Shown here: piece after piece, positions 1 to 5,993 of the stretch
How positions within the stretch are numbered: the stretch's first letter is position 1
How the letters are laid out: each line of letters opens with the position of its first letter
Origin: Psychrobacter sp.
GTDB taxonomy: Bacteria; Pseudomonadota; Gammaproteobacteria; Pseudomonadales; Moraxellaceae
Length of the DNA: 6,251 nt
Direction: 5' to 3'
NCBI GenBank assembly: GCA_020024075.1
Contig: JAHHUJ010000131.1
Location: forward strand, 1 to 6,251
The notes under the pieces: generated by a model
What the model was told of the DNA's origin: nothing
What the model saw: the letters and a program-made list of their open reading frames with translations, nothing else
The model's database searches: none
Translations under genes and position numbers: made by a program

Positions 1-1
1 C

Positions 2-352
2 GAAAATGCAGACGATGTATTGCCTATCGAAGTTAACCCTACCTTATTTAAGTTACTGCTACGCAATCTCATAGACAACGCCATTCGTTATAGCCCTGAG
101 GGCAGTATTGTTGAGCTACAACTGACCCCAAATTCGATATCAGTACTAGACAATGGCCTAGGTGCTCCTGCTGATCAGATACATAGATTGAGTGAGCGCT
201 TTTATCGTCCTGCTGGACAGAGTCAACGTGGTAGCGGCTTAGGGCTGTCTATTGTGCATCAGATTGCAGAGCTGCATGGGCTGCGATTGCAGTTTCGCAA
301 TAGAGCGCTACCAGAAACTGGGTTTATGGTGACGGTAAGCTTATCTAATTAA
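2..352 (+). CDS. Sensor histidine kinase, C-terminal ATP-binding part (QseC/PmrB type), 5' truncated
   Basis: This is the end of a membrane sensor kinase that phosphorylates an OmpR-family response regulator. Only the last 116 residues are in the window; the reading frame is open from base 2, so the TTG at 20 is not a real start. The ATP-binding (HATPase_c) boxes appear in order: the N box LLRNLIDNAIRYSP, the G1 box VLDNGLGAP, the F-box-like ERFYRP and the G2 box GSGLGLSIV followed by HQIAELHG. The sensor, membrane and dimerisation/His regions lie upstream, outside the window. The box order and the tail after G2 resemble QseC/PmrB kinases, which usually follow their regulator gene. A PmrA/QseB-like site just downstream (388-404) fits this. 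The exact signal cannot be told from this fragment. Confidence 0.93.
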   Translation, partial: ENADDVLPIEVNPTLFKLLLRNLIDNAIRYSPEGSIVELQLTPNSISVLDNGLGAPADQIHRLSERFYRPAGQSQRGSGLGLSIVHQIAELHGLRLQFRNRALPETGFMVTVSLSN

Positions 353-387
353 AGATCATATGCGCTTATTTTTTATAAAAATCATTT

Positions 388-420
388 CTTAAGTTTCAGT
401 TAATCTTCATCGCATAAGAT
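388..420 (+). promoter_or_regulatory. Candidate promoter of the PepSY gene with a PmrA/QseB-like box
   Basis: The hexamers CTTAAG (388-393) and GTTAAT (399-404) are separated by 5 bases. This matches the YTTAAK-N5-YTTAAK direct repeat known for PmrA-type regulators at 11 of 12 defined positions; the G at 399 is the exception. A -10-like TAAGAT lies at 415-420, so the box would overlap the -35 region, as is usual for activators of this family. Transcription would begin about 25 bases before the ATG at 453. The assignment is inferred from pattern and context. Confidence 0.5.
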
Positions 421-452
421 AACTCCAGTCAACAATGATTTGGAGTTTTTTT

Positions 453-1064
453 ATGAGCACCCCTGTATTAAAGCCTTTACTTAAGCCGCTATTAATCATA
501 TTAGGTTCCGCCTCGATGATATTTTTTGGTGGTGTCATTGCCCAAACTTTGCCCGGCTCTAGCTTGGGCGATAAAGATGCAACTAAAAGCGTTACCAATA
601 GCTCTGACAACTTAGCAAGCTTAGCAGCATCACCAAGCAATACTATTTCAGCCAGCAGCATTATCAGTGCACAGCAGGCCATGACAGCAGCAAATCAATA
701 CCTGCCCAATGAAAGCTTGCAAGCCCCGATAGAATTGGTCAATTACAACGGCGCAGCTGCTTATGAGGTGTCGCTAACCAGTGGGCCCATTTATATTGAT
801 GCCACTTCTGCTGAGGTATTAAATCCAGCCACTTCTAGCATAAATACCAATGCAGACTATCGCTATGATGATGATGAAAAGCATCATGACGACGATGAAG
901 AGCATCATAAAGAGCAATATGAGGATCGAAAAAAGTATCGTGAAGAAGATGATGACGACGATGATGATGACGAATATAAGCACCTGATGGTAGCAGATTA
1001 TCGTCTTTACGATGAGTCAGATCGCTCTAATAAGCACCATGATGAGGAGAGCTATGATGACTAA
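453..1064 (+). CDS. Exported PepSY-domain protein with Asp/Glu/His-rich tail
   Basis: The start at 453 is preferred over the in-frame ATG at 435 because GGAG (442-445) sits 7 bases upstream of it, while 435 has no ribosome binding site. The 203-residue product begins with a signal peptide: K7 and K11, a hydrophobic run over about 12-30, and likely cleavage near VIA-QT at 30/31. A PepSY-like domain spans about 70-124 (QQAMTAANQYL, then AAAYEVSL and IYIDATSAEVL). The rest, about 135-203, is low-complexity acidic sequence with HH pairs and eight consecutive Asp at about 166-173. PepSY domains occur in periplasmic regulators of peptidases and beside two-component systems. The tail suggests cation binding (Ca, Zn or Fe), which is inference. 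Its own promoter has a PmrA-like box, and its end overlaps the next gene by 11 bases. Confidence 0.85.
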   Translation: MSTPVLKPLLKPLLIILGSASMIFFGGVIAQTLPGSSLGDKDATKSVTNSSDNLASLAASPSNTISASSIISAQQAMTAANQYLPNESLQAPIELVNYNGAAAYEVSLTSGPIYIDATSAEVLNPATSSINTNADYRYDDDEKHHDDDEEHHKEQYEDRKKYREEDDDDDDDDEYKHLMVADYRLYDESDRSNKHHDEESYDD

Positions 1065-1479
1065 TTCACCTAGATTAGCTCAGCAGGTTAATAGTAAATC
1101 AATAAAGAGAGTAGCAAATAAATCAACCAAAAAAGCGGAGTCTTATCTTGGGGTTAAGAGCGCCATTTTGATGTTGTCCATTGTCGGTACAATGGGTGGC
1201 TGGCTAGTACTGCTCAATCAAGAGGACAGCTACGCTCAAGTAACGGATCAAACGGCTCTAAGCTTTGAGCAAGTGGTCGCTGACAATAATTTGACTAATT
1301 GGGATGATGAAGCAGCTAAGTCGATGACGGTGAGTATGAGCACATCTTCTGGTGAGAGTATGACCAATAACGAGTCAAACCAGAGCATAGATATCAGCCA
1401 ATTACGCCAAGTGAATGAGAGTGCATCAGTGCCGAATCAACCTGTTCGTGTGGTTGCAAGAACTCAATCCTCTCGCTAA
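1054..1479 (+). CDS. Small single-pass membrane protein of unknown function
   Basis: I do not recognise this 141-residue protein. The start is placed at 1054 (or 1057, as there are two adjacent ATGs) because AGGAG at 1045-1049 lies 4 or 7 bases upstream. An in-frame ATG at 1012 lies deep in the previous gene with no ribosome binding site. The first 30 residues are basic (R7, K15, K18, R19, K23, K26, K27). A transmembrane segment follows at about 33-54, and then a Ser/Asn/Gln-rich polar tail. The charge pattern predicts the N-terminus in the cytoplasm and the tail in the periplasm, or an uncleaved signal. The 11-base overlap with the PepSY gene implies translational coupling and a shared role. 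No metal- or flavin-binding motif is visible; in particular there is no S/T-G-A-T flavinylation site. Confidence 0.75.
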   Translation: MMTNSPRLAQQVNSKSIKRVANKSTKKAESYLGVKSAILMLSIVGTMGGWLVLLNQEDSYAQVTDQTALSFEQVVADNNLTNWDDEAAKSMTVSMSTSSGESMTNNESNQSIDISQLRQVNESASVPNQPVRVVARTQSSR

Positions 1480-1520
1480 AAACCTAATATTCTCACTAAA
1501 AACCTAATCTTCTCGCTAAC
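1471..1520 (+). repeat. 20-bp tandem repeat across a stop codon, 2.5 copies
   Basis: Copies lie at 1471-1490 and 1491-1510, with a half copy at 1511-1520. The unit begins TCTCGCTAA and continues AAACCTAAT. The first two copies differ at two positions (G/A at the fifth base, A/C at the nineteenth). The TAA in the first copy is the stop codon of the small membrane protein gene. It was probably made by slippage or local duplication at the gene's 3' end. No function is evident. Confidence 0.85.
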
Positions 1521-1565
1521 AAATGACTGTTTTAAAGAACAAATCAAAAAGAATAGGAGTCAGTA

Positions 1566-2642
1566 ATGAATCAGCCGCCTTTATATATTGAAACACTGGC
1601 TCTTAAAGCAATGGGCTGTCATATCGAGGTGCATTTGGATATAACGGCTGTTAAACCCTCTTATTCGGATGTGCAGATTGAGCAGCAGCTAATACAGCTG
1701 AAGCAAGATATTGGGCAAACTTTGTCAAATTGGGAGCAGATATTTAGTCGCTTTGAGGACAGTAGTGAATTGATGCGCTTAAATCGACTTAATCAATGTT
1801 GTGAATCAAAAAGTCAGTGGATTACGGTGAGCGCTGAACTATTTGAGGTATTAAAGCAGGCTGTGTCATTCATTGATAGAACCCAAGGGCTGGTCACCCC
1901 AACTTTATTGCAAGTGCTGTGTAACCTTGGCTATTCTCAGTCGTTTGAAAAGCTTTCAACAACCGCCGTAATGGTTGATCAATCTAAATCCGTTGAACAG
2001 TTGCAAGATGCAACAAATATCGAATTTTGCATCCTAAACGATGGCAGTCATCAATTAAGGCTACCTAGGGGAATGAGCTTAGATTTAAATGGTTATGTCA
2101 AAGGTTGGGCAGCAACTCAGTTGGCTGAGAAGATAAGCTCGCATCACCCTTGGCAAATGCCTTGTTTGGTCGATATGGGCGGTGATATTGCCATTGGTGT
2201 GCCTAGTAGGGATAGTCGTGGCAATTTAGCTAGTAATAAGTTACCTAATTGGGGAGTTGCTATTGCTAGACCAAATGCTCTTAAACCAGAAGATAAGAGT
2301 CTTGATCGGTATCAAGAGTTAGGCAGTGATCTGGCTATCGCTCAGCTAAATAGTGGGGGTATTGCAACTTCTGGACAGGATTATCGTCGCTGGAAGTATC
2401 ATGATCAGTGGCAGCATCATCTTATTGATCCTCATACTCAAAAGTCAGCCTTAAGTGATGTGCTAAGTGCCACTATCATCTCAGACAGCACGCTTGAGGC
2501 AGAAGTGTGGGCTAAATACTGTGTATTACTTGGGGTGTCTAAGGCCATATCGTGGCTAAACCAAAATAACTTAGCGGGTTTGATTGTAGATAGCAATTAT
2601 CAAGTTGTCACCTCACAAAAAATGGCGTTGACTCTGGTTTGA
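1566..2642 (+). CDS. apbE: ApbE-family FAD:protein FMN transferase
   Basis: ApbE enzymes use FAD to attach FMN covalently to a Thr/Ser of a target protein, with Mg2+. The 358-residue protein has the family's landmarks in order: KAMGCHIEVHL (14-24), the SRFEDSSELMRLN stretch (61-73), TPTLLQVLCNLGY (111-123), DLNGYVKGWAA with K179 (173-183), LVDMGGDIAIG (201-211), GGIATSGQDYRRW (264-276) and HLIDPHT (285-291). Near the C-terminus AEVWAKYCVLLG (312-323) replaces the common AD-x-x-x-T-A-x-x-x-x-G pattern. The metal-binding Asp and Thr are therefore Glu313 and Lys317 by my alignment by eye. Unlike most ApbE proteins it shows no signal peptide or lipobox, so it probably acts in the cytoplasm. AGGAG (1555-1559) lies 6 bases before the ATG. 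Its neighbours suggest service to a membrane redox system, but its target is not in this window. Confidence 0.9.
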   Translation: MNQPPLYIETLALKAMGCHIEVHLDITAVKPSYSDVQIEQQLIQLKQDIGQTLSNWEQIFSRFEDSSELMRLNRLNQCCESKSQWITVSAELFEVLKQAVSFIDRTQGLVTPTLLQVLCNLGYSQSFEKLSTTAVMVDQSKSVEQLQDATNIEFCILNDGSHQLRLPRGMSLDLNGYVKGWAATQLAEKISSHHPWQMPCLVDMGGDIAIGVPSRDSRGNLASNKLPNWGVAIARPNALKPEDKSLDRYQELGSDLAIAQLNSGGIATSGQDYRRWKYHDQWQHHLIDPHTQKSALSDVLSATIISDSTLEAEVWAKYCVLLGVSKAISWLNQNNLAGLIVDSNYQVVTSQKMALTLV

Positions 2643-2665
2643 TTGCCACTGCATAAAGATAAACG

Positions 2666-2712
2666 CAAGGTTATGAGATTTTTTGTACTCATATTTTAAA
2701 GACATAACCTTG
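2666..2712 (+). promoter_or_regulatory. Nested inverted repeats upstream of the ferric-reductase-like gene
   Basis: CAAGGTTATG (2666-2675) is a perfect inverted repeat of CATAACCTTG (2703-2712). A second pair, TATGAG (2672-2677) with CTCATA (2688-2693), shares the TATG of the left arm, so the full versions of the two stems cannot form together. No run of T follows either stem, so a simple terminator is unlikely. In RNA this could be an attenuator or processing site between the apbE and diheme genes; in DNA it could be an operator. Function is inference. Confidence 0.45.
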
Positions 2713-2740
2713 ACCCCTAACTTGGGGGATATATTATTAC
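2710..2740 (+). promoter_or_regulatory. Promoter-like element with C4/G4 dyad
   Basis: TTGACC (2710-2715) and TATTAT (2732-2737) resemble sigma-70 -35 and -10 hexamers with a 16-base spacer. A dyad, CCCC (2714-2717) and GGGG (2724-2727) around TAACTT, lies in the spacer and could be an operator. If this promoter is used, transcription would start near 2744, inside the AGGAGG ribosome binding site (2742-2747). The transcript would then have almost no leader, which weakens the call. The same dyad could instead be an RNA hairpin near the ribosome binding site. Confidence 0.35.
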
Positions 2741-2753
2741 TAGGAGGGTCAGC

Positions 2754-3491
2754 ATGACCATTCACTTTAAGTCACAGTCTCTGTCTCATCTTAGCTTGTA
2801 TAGCAAGCTGTTAAACAGTGGCAAGTATGTGATTGCTATGGGCCTAAAAGCTATTGGCTGGCTATTAACTTTGATAATAGGGGTAGGGCTTGGAGCGTTT
2901 GCTTTATCGAATTGGGGATTGCAACTTTCAGATTTACTGGCCCAAACCGACAAACACGCTTGGTATTTATCCCGAGCCAGCGGCATCATTGCCTACACTT
3001 TATTTTGGTTAACTATGGTGTTTGGGCTGTTATTAGGAACTAGGTTAAGCGCTCAGTTAGGGCGATATTTCACAGCCAGTCGACTCTTTGTGTTGCATCA
3101 ATTTACCAGTCTTGTCGCTATTGGCTTTGCAGGATTTCATGCGCTGGTATTATTAGGGGACAGCTACCTTAATTTAACTGCTTGGCAAGTATTAGTGCCT
3201 TTTGGCTTTCAGACAGATAGTATTGGGGTTGGTCTAGGTCAGTTAGGCTTCTGGCTATTATTTATCTGTGCCATGAGTTTTTATGTAAAATCCTACTTGG
3301 GTCAATCGGTCTGGCGTTTGCTGCATTTTTTAACGTTTATGGCTTATATGCTGATCAGTATTCATTTATTTGTTGTAGGATCAGACAACCAAGCATTGCT
3401 CTTGTTATTATTTTATGCGCTAAGCCAAACCTTGGTATTTGTGTTGATTGGATATCGACTGTGGCTTCTTAATCTGCGACAATCAGCCTAA
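2754..3491 (+). CDS. Ferric-reductase-like diheme transmembrane protein, no flavin domain
   Basis: This 245-residue protein has about six membrane helices (near 33-55, 76-96, 112-133, 162-182, 188-208 and 213-235). It carries two histidine pairs, H115/H129 and H191/H204. The spacings H-x13-H and H-x12-H are those known for the two-heme core of the ferric reductase/NADPH oxidase superfamily, so it probably moves electrons across the inner membrane through two b hemes. The segment WYLSRASGIIAYTLFWLT is typical of stand-alone bacterial members. It ends after the sixth helix, without the FAD/NAD(P)H-binding domains of full-length oxidases, so its electron donor must be another protein or quinol. 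AGGAGGG (2742-2748) lies 5 bases before the ATG. Lying directly after apbE, it may work with a flavinylated partner, which is inference. An MsrQ-like role is an alternative, but no MsrP gene is nearby. Confidence 0.82.
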   Translation: MTIHFKSQSLSHLSLYSKLLNSGKYVIAMGLKAIGWLLTLIIGVGLGAFALSNWGLQLSDLLAQTDKHAWYLSRASGIIAYTLFWLTMVFGLLLGTRLSAQLGRYFTASRLFVLHQFTSLVAIGFAGFHALVLLGDSYLNLTAWQVLVPFGFQTDSIGVGLGQLGFWLLFICAMSFYVKSYLGQSVWRLLHFLTFMAYMLISIHLFVVGSDNQALLLLLFYALSQTLVFVLIGYRLWLLNLRQSA

Positions 3492-3535
3492 AGATATACC
3501 TACATAAAGTTTGGCTAGAAGAAGATCTCTCATTT

Positions 3536-4531
3536 ATGATGAATTTAATTGAAACCAATCAGCAGCTTTTTGGCTTAGGAGGTCTGCTTCTCGTTGTTAT
3601 AACTGCTTTGTGGGTAGTGCAATATGTAACTATTGGTTATGGTAAAAAAACACTGACACAGGCAATGCATTACTGGGTAAGGGTGCAGCAGTATTTTGGA
3701 CTAGATACACGGCGGCTGCAATTCCAGACTAGATATCCAAAGCTTTATCACTTTTTATCACAAAGACTTCAAGTAGAGCACTTTTATGGCTTGCCTTTAA
3801 CCCTTTTGTTTTTGGTAATGGGCTATATTTTAGCTTTATTTATCGGCTTGGTTGAAGACGTTGTTACCTTAGATTCTATTGTTGCTATTGATCACTTTGT
3901 GTCACAGCAGATGAGTGTCTTGAGTGATTCGTCTGTGGTAAATTTCTTTATCATCATTACTAGTTTGGCTTCTACACCGCTTACTGCATTGGTAGTATTG
4001 TTGACGGGTATTATTTGCCTTGTTATTCGCCGATATTACTTATTTATTGGGTTTTTAATTTCGATTATAGGCAGCACTACATTTACCTATTTAAGTAAAT
4101 TGTTGTTTCAACGAGATAGACCAATAGATATCCTACTGCATGAGCCGACATATTCCTTTCCAAGTGGGCACGCGACGGTTGCAGTGGCCTTATATGGGTT
4201 TGTCGCTTATATGCTGTTTCGCTTTAGCCATGATTTTGGCAGGCAAGTACGGATATTGGTCAATGCAGTCTTTTTGTGCATCCTAATAGGTCTGAGTAGA
4301 ATTGTACTAAATGAGCATTATTTAAGTGATGTGCTGGGTGGTTATCTGGTAGGTGCCTTGTGGTTAACTGTCGCGATTAGTGTCACAGAGTGGCTGAATA
4401 TGAAAGGCAAGATTAACTGGAAAGTAGACTGGTCAATTTTGCAAGTTCGCTTAGTTTGGTTCAGTGCTGTTTGTGTCGTAATAGGGGCGTTCATCTATGC
4501 CTTTTTATATCAATTTCCTTTGTTACTGTGA
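3536..4531 (+). CDS. PAP2-family membrane phosphatase
   Basis: PAP2 enzymes remove phosphate from lipid phosphates such as phosphatidate, undecaprenyl pyrophosphate or lipid A. All three catalytic motifs are intact in the 331-residue protein: K-x6-RP (K188 to P196), PSGH (209-212) and SR-x5-H-x3-D (S254, R255, H261, D265). H212 and H261 would be the catalytic pair, facing the periplasm. Hydrophobic segments lie near 13-30, 87-105, 136-164, 167-186, 213-230, 238-257, 266-285 and 305-326. The N-terminal helix and the basic stretch at about 37-82 go beyond a minimal PAP2 domain. The ribosome binding site is weak (AGAAGAAGA near 3517-3525), and ATGs at 3536 and 3539 are both possible. The 44-base gap from the diheme gene allows co-transcription. 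Substrate cannot be fixed from sequence; lipid A or undecaprenyl pyrophosphate would fit the envelope context. Confidence 0.9.
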   Translation: MMNLIETNQQLFGLGGLLLVVITALWVVQYVTIGYGKKTLTQAMHYWVRVQQYFGLDTRRLQFQTRYPKLYHFLSQRLQVEHFYGLPLTLLFLVMGYILALFIGLVEDVVTLDSIVAIDHFVSQQMSVLSDSSVVNFFIIITSLASTPLTALVVLLTGIICLVIRRYYLFIGFLISIIGSTTFTYLSKLLFQRDRPIDILLHEPTYSFPSGHATVAVALYGFVAYMLFRFSHDFGRQVRILVNAVFLCILIGLSRIVLNEHYLSDVLGGYLVGALWLTVAISVTEWLNMKGKINWKVDWSILQVRLVWFSAVCVVIGAFIYAFLYQFPLLL

Positions 4532-4568
4532 GCCAGTTTCAATCACTAGCGAACCCTATGATTCTTAC

Positions 4569-4604
4569 GGCATAAGATTTGTGGCATAAGATTTTTGGCT
4601 TATG
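4569..4604 (+). repeat. Short direct repeats and hairpin after the PAP2 gene
   Basis: GGCATAAGATTT occurs at 4569-4580 and again at 4583-4594. The second copy's CATAAG (4585-4590) pairs with CTTATG (4599-4604) around an 8-base loop. There is no T run after it, so it is at best a weak terminator or a processing hairpin for the upstream transcript. It sits in the 225-base gap between the PAP2 and transporter genes. Confidence 0.5.
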
Positions 4605-4620
4605 ACTTGCCGCTTATTAT

Positions 4621-4680
4621 TTGTAACTTATCTAAAATCATTGTATAACGTAGGGTCTAAAAAATAGAGTCTGTTTAGAC
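4621..4680 (+). promoter_or_regulatory. Candidate promoter and inverted repeat upstream of the transporter gene
   Basis: TTGTAA (4621-4626) and TATAAC (4644-4649) are separated by 17 bases and form a plausible sigma-70 promoter. Just downstream, GTCTAAA (4655-4661) is inverted as TTTAGAC (4674-4680) and repeated directly at 4715-4721. These three copies could be regulator half-sites or fold in a leader of about 100 bases. The regulator is not identifiable. The transporter therefore probably has its own transcript. Confidence 0.4.
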
Positions 4681-4756
4681 ACTAAGGGTTTTGCTCTGCG
4701 TAATATAGATATTAGTCTAAATAAGCGTTAATTGAATTCAAGCTTTAGGAAAGGCC

Positions 4757-5674
4757 ATGCTTCGTTTTATAGCGCGTCATAGCACATTAATTATGCCTCT
4801 TTGCGCAGTTGTGGGCTTTATTTTTCCAGATTTATCCAATGCGGTATTGGGGTACTTACCCGAAGTGCTGTTCTTCTTGATGTTTTTTACTTTATTGGGT
4901 ATTGATCAGTACGCACTTCTGAAGCGCATCGTGACACGTTATGTTTGGGGTTTTGCGGTGCTACAAAGTGCGGGCATGAGCCTAATTTTGGTATTAATTA
5001 GTTATGCACTTGGTGTACGTGGTGATTTGCTATTGGCAATAGCAGGGCTTGGTGCCACTGCGCCCTTGTTTGGGAGTGGGGCATTGGTTAATGCCGTGGG
5101 CTTTGATGCCCAACTGGCTATGGCAAAGACTATAGCGGCCACACTGGTTATGCCGGCTACCTTATTGGGCGTATTGTGGTTATTAGGCGATAAAAACGCC
5201 CACTTAGATTTGACAGCTTATATCCAGCGCTTGCTGGTATACATTGTCATGCCAATGGGACTGGCGGTGCTGGCACGCCGCTTAATTGCCCCTGTAGTTT
5301 TGTCTCGCTATTATCCCAAGATTGGGCAGTTTAATATCTTATTGTTGCTACTGTTTCCACTGGGATTAATGGCTGGGTTTCGTGAGACATTTGATTATAA
5401 TCCATGGCAGGCTTTTTCATTATTAGTGCTCAGCTTTGTGTTGGCACTGTTCTTTTATTTCAGCGCTTATTTTGTATATAGACGTTTTGGTTATGAAAAT
5501 GCCATTGTCGCTGCGCTAGTGTGTGGTGGACGCAATGTATTACTTGCTTACACCATTACTGTCCCTTTTATGGGTGCAATGTTTTTGCCGTTATTAGGTG
5601 CTTTTCAACTTCCCGCTTTTTGCTTGCCACTACTAGGTAAGTATATGGTGCAACGCCATAAGGCTCACCAGTAG
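4757..5674 (+). CDS. 10-helix transporter resembling the bile acid:sodium symporter (BASS) fold
   Basis: The 305-residue protein is almost wholly membrane-embedded, with about ten helices (near 10-27, 31-50, 63-85, 91-113, 121-143, 155-175, 192-208, 217-242, 247-267 and 270-296). Two Gly/Pro/Asn-bearing segments lie five helices apart: GLGATAPLFGSGALVN (97-112) and CGGRNVLLAYTITVP (256-270). This matches the inverted-repeat BASS architecture, where the broken helices TM4 and TM9 cross and hold sodium and substrate. On that basis it would be a sodium-coupled importer of an organic anion, but the substrate cannot be read and other ten-helix families (AEC, ACR3-like) remain possible. AGGA (4747-4750) lies 6 bases before the ATG. 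A 225-base gap with its own candidate promoter separates it from the PAP2 gene. Confidence 0.6.
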   Translation: MLRFIARHSTLIMPLCAVVGFIFPDLSNAVLGYLPEVLFFLMFFTLLGIDQYALLKRIVTRYVWGFAVLQSAGMSLILVLISYALGVRGDLLLAIAGLGATAPLFGSGALVNAVGFDAQLAMAKTIAATLVMPATLLGVLWLLGDKNAHLDLTAYIQRLLVYIVMPMGLAVLARRLIAPVVLSRYYPKIGQFNILLLLLFPLGLMAGFRETFDYNPWQAFSLLVLSFVLALFFYFSAYFVYRRFGYENAIVAALVCGGRNVLLAYTITVPFMGAMFLPLLGAFQLPAFCLPLLGKYMVQRHKAHQ

Positions 5675-5692
5675 TGTTCTGGTGGGTAACAC
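5666..5692 (+). other. Overlapping hairpins at the transporter stop codon
   Basis: CACCAG (5666-5671) pairs with CTGGTG (5679-5684) around a 7-base loop that holds the TAG stop. An alternative stem joins GTGTT (5674-5678) to AACAC (5688-5692). The two compete. No T tract follows, so this looks more like an mRNA 3'-end stabiliser or processing signal than an intrinsic terminator. Confidence 0.4.
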
Positions 5693-5720
5693 ATATAGTT
5701 TCTTTATTAATACAATTAAT

Positions 5721-5817
5721 GCTGTAATTAGTTATTTTACAGCTTTGCTGTTGTTAAGCTGTTTGTGATGCAGCTTGGTTCTTCTTCTCTGCCACACAAG
5801 AGGCAGTTGTTTTTTTT
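5721..5817 (+). terminator. Three consecutive hairpins ending in a T8 run; possible terminator of the transporter transcript
   Basis: Stems are GCTGTAA/TTACAGC (5721-5727 and 5737-5743), AAGCTG/CAGCTT (5756-5761 and 5771-5776) and CTGCC/GGCAG (5789-5793 and 5802-5806). Eight T residues follow the last one at 5810-5817. The final stem plus T run may terminate transcription, though the stem is short and three bases separate it from the T run. Hairpin spacing (35 and 33 bases) copies that of the 153-bp units downstream, so this may also be a diverged extra unit. Confidence 0.4.
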
Positions 5818-5841
5818 AAAATACTACGAGTAATCAGTTTT

Positions 5842-5993
5842 GGAGATTCTATTGAAAGGTTTTTCCTTGTGTAGCTAGAATTGCTGTGTAATTTTAAACG
5901 CTGCTCATAAGCTGCCTATGTGGCAGTGAAGTCGATGATACTAAGATTACATAAAAGATAATTTTTTGGAAAGTTTATGTGATTATAGCTGTT
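5842..5993 (+). repeat. Repeat unit A (diverged copy)
   Basis: H1 pairs 5842-5849 with 5858-5865, H2 pairs 5877-5884 with 5888-5895, and H3 pairs 5912-5916 with 5922-5926. Compared with unit B, the H1 and H2 stem changes give five G-U wobbles and one U-U mismatch in + strand RNA. The CRISPR-like 28-mer is at 5904-5931. An 8-codon frame starts at 5935 (ATG to TAA). Confidence 0.85.

Noticed and set aside
371..382. Terminator after the kinase gene (TTTTTATAAAAA)
   Set aside because: It is purely A/T with no GC stem and no proper loop, so it is better read as AT-rich promoter upstream sequence.
435..452. Upstream ATG at 435 as the start of the PepSY protein
   Set aside because: It has no ribosome binding site, while ATG 453 has GGAG at a good distance and gives a cleaner signal peptide; the 435 extension would also be encoded by the ribosome binding site itself.
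407..682. Minus-strand reading frame of 91 codons
   Set aside because: It is antisense to the PepSY gene's promoter and signal-peptide region, has no ribosome binding site or recognisable domain, and is best read as a shadow.
1012..1053. ATG at 1012 as the start of the small membrane protein
   Set aside because: It lies well inside the previous gene without a ribosome binding site; AGGAG at 1045-1049 points to ATG 1054 or 1057.
2710..2740. MerR-family operator/promoter (TTGAC followed by a GC dyad)
   Set aside because: The dyad is centred only about 7 bases beyond the -35 start and does not span the 19-20 base spacer expected for MerR-type promoters; kept only as a generic promoter-like element.
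2786..2989. Minus-strand reading frame of 67 codons
   Set aside because: It is antisense to the N-terminal part of the diheme membrane protein gene, with no features of its own.
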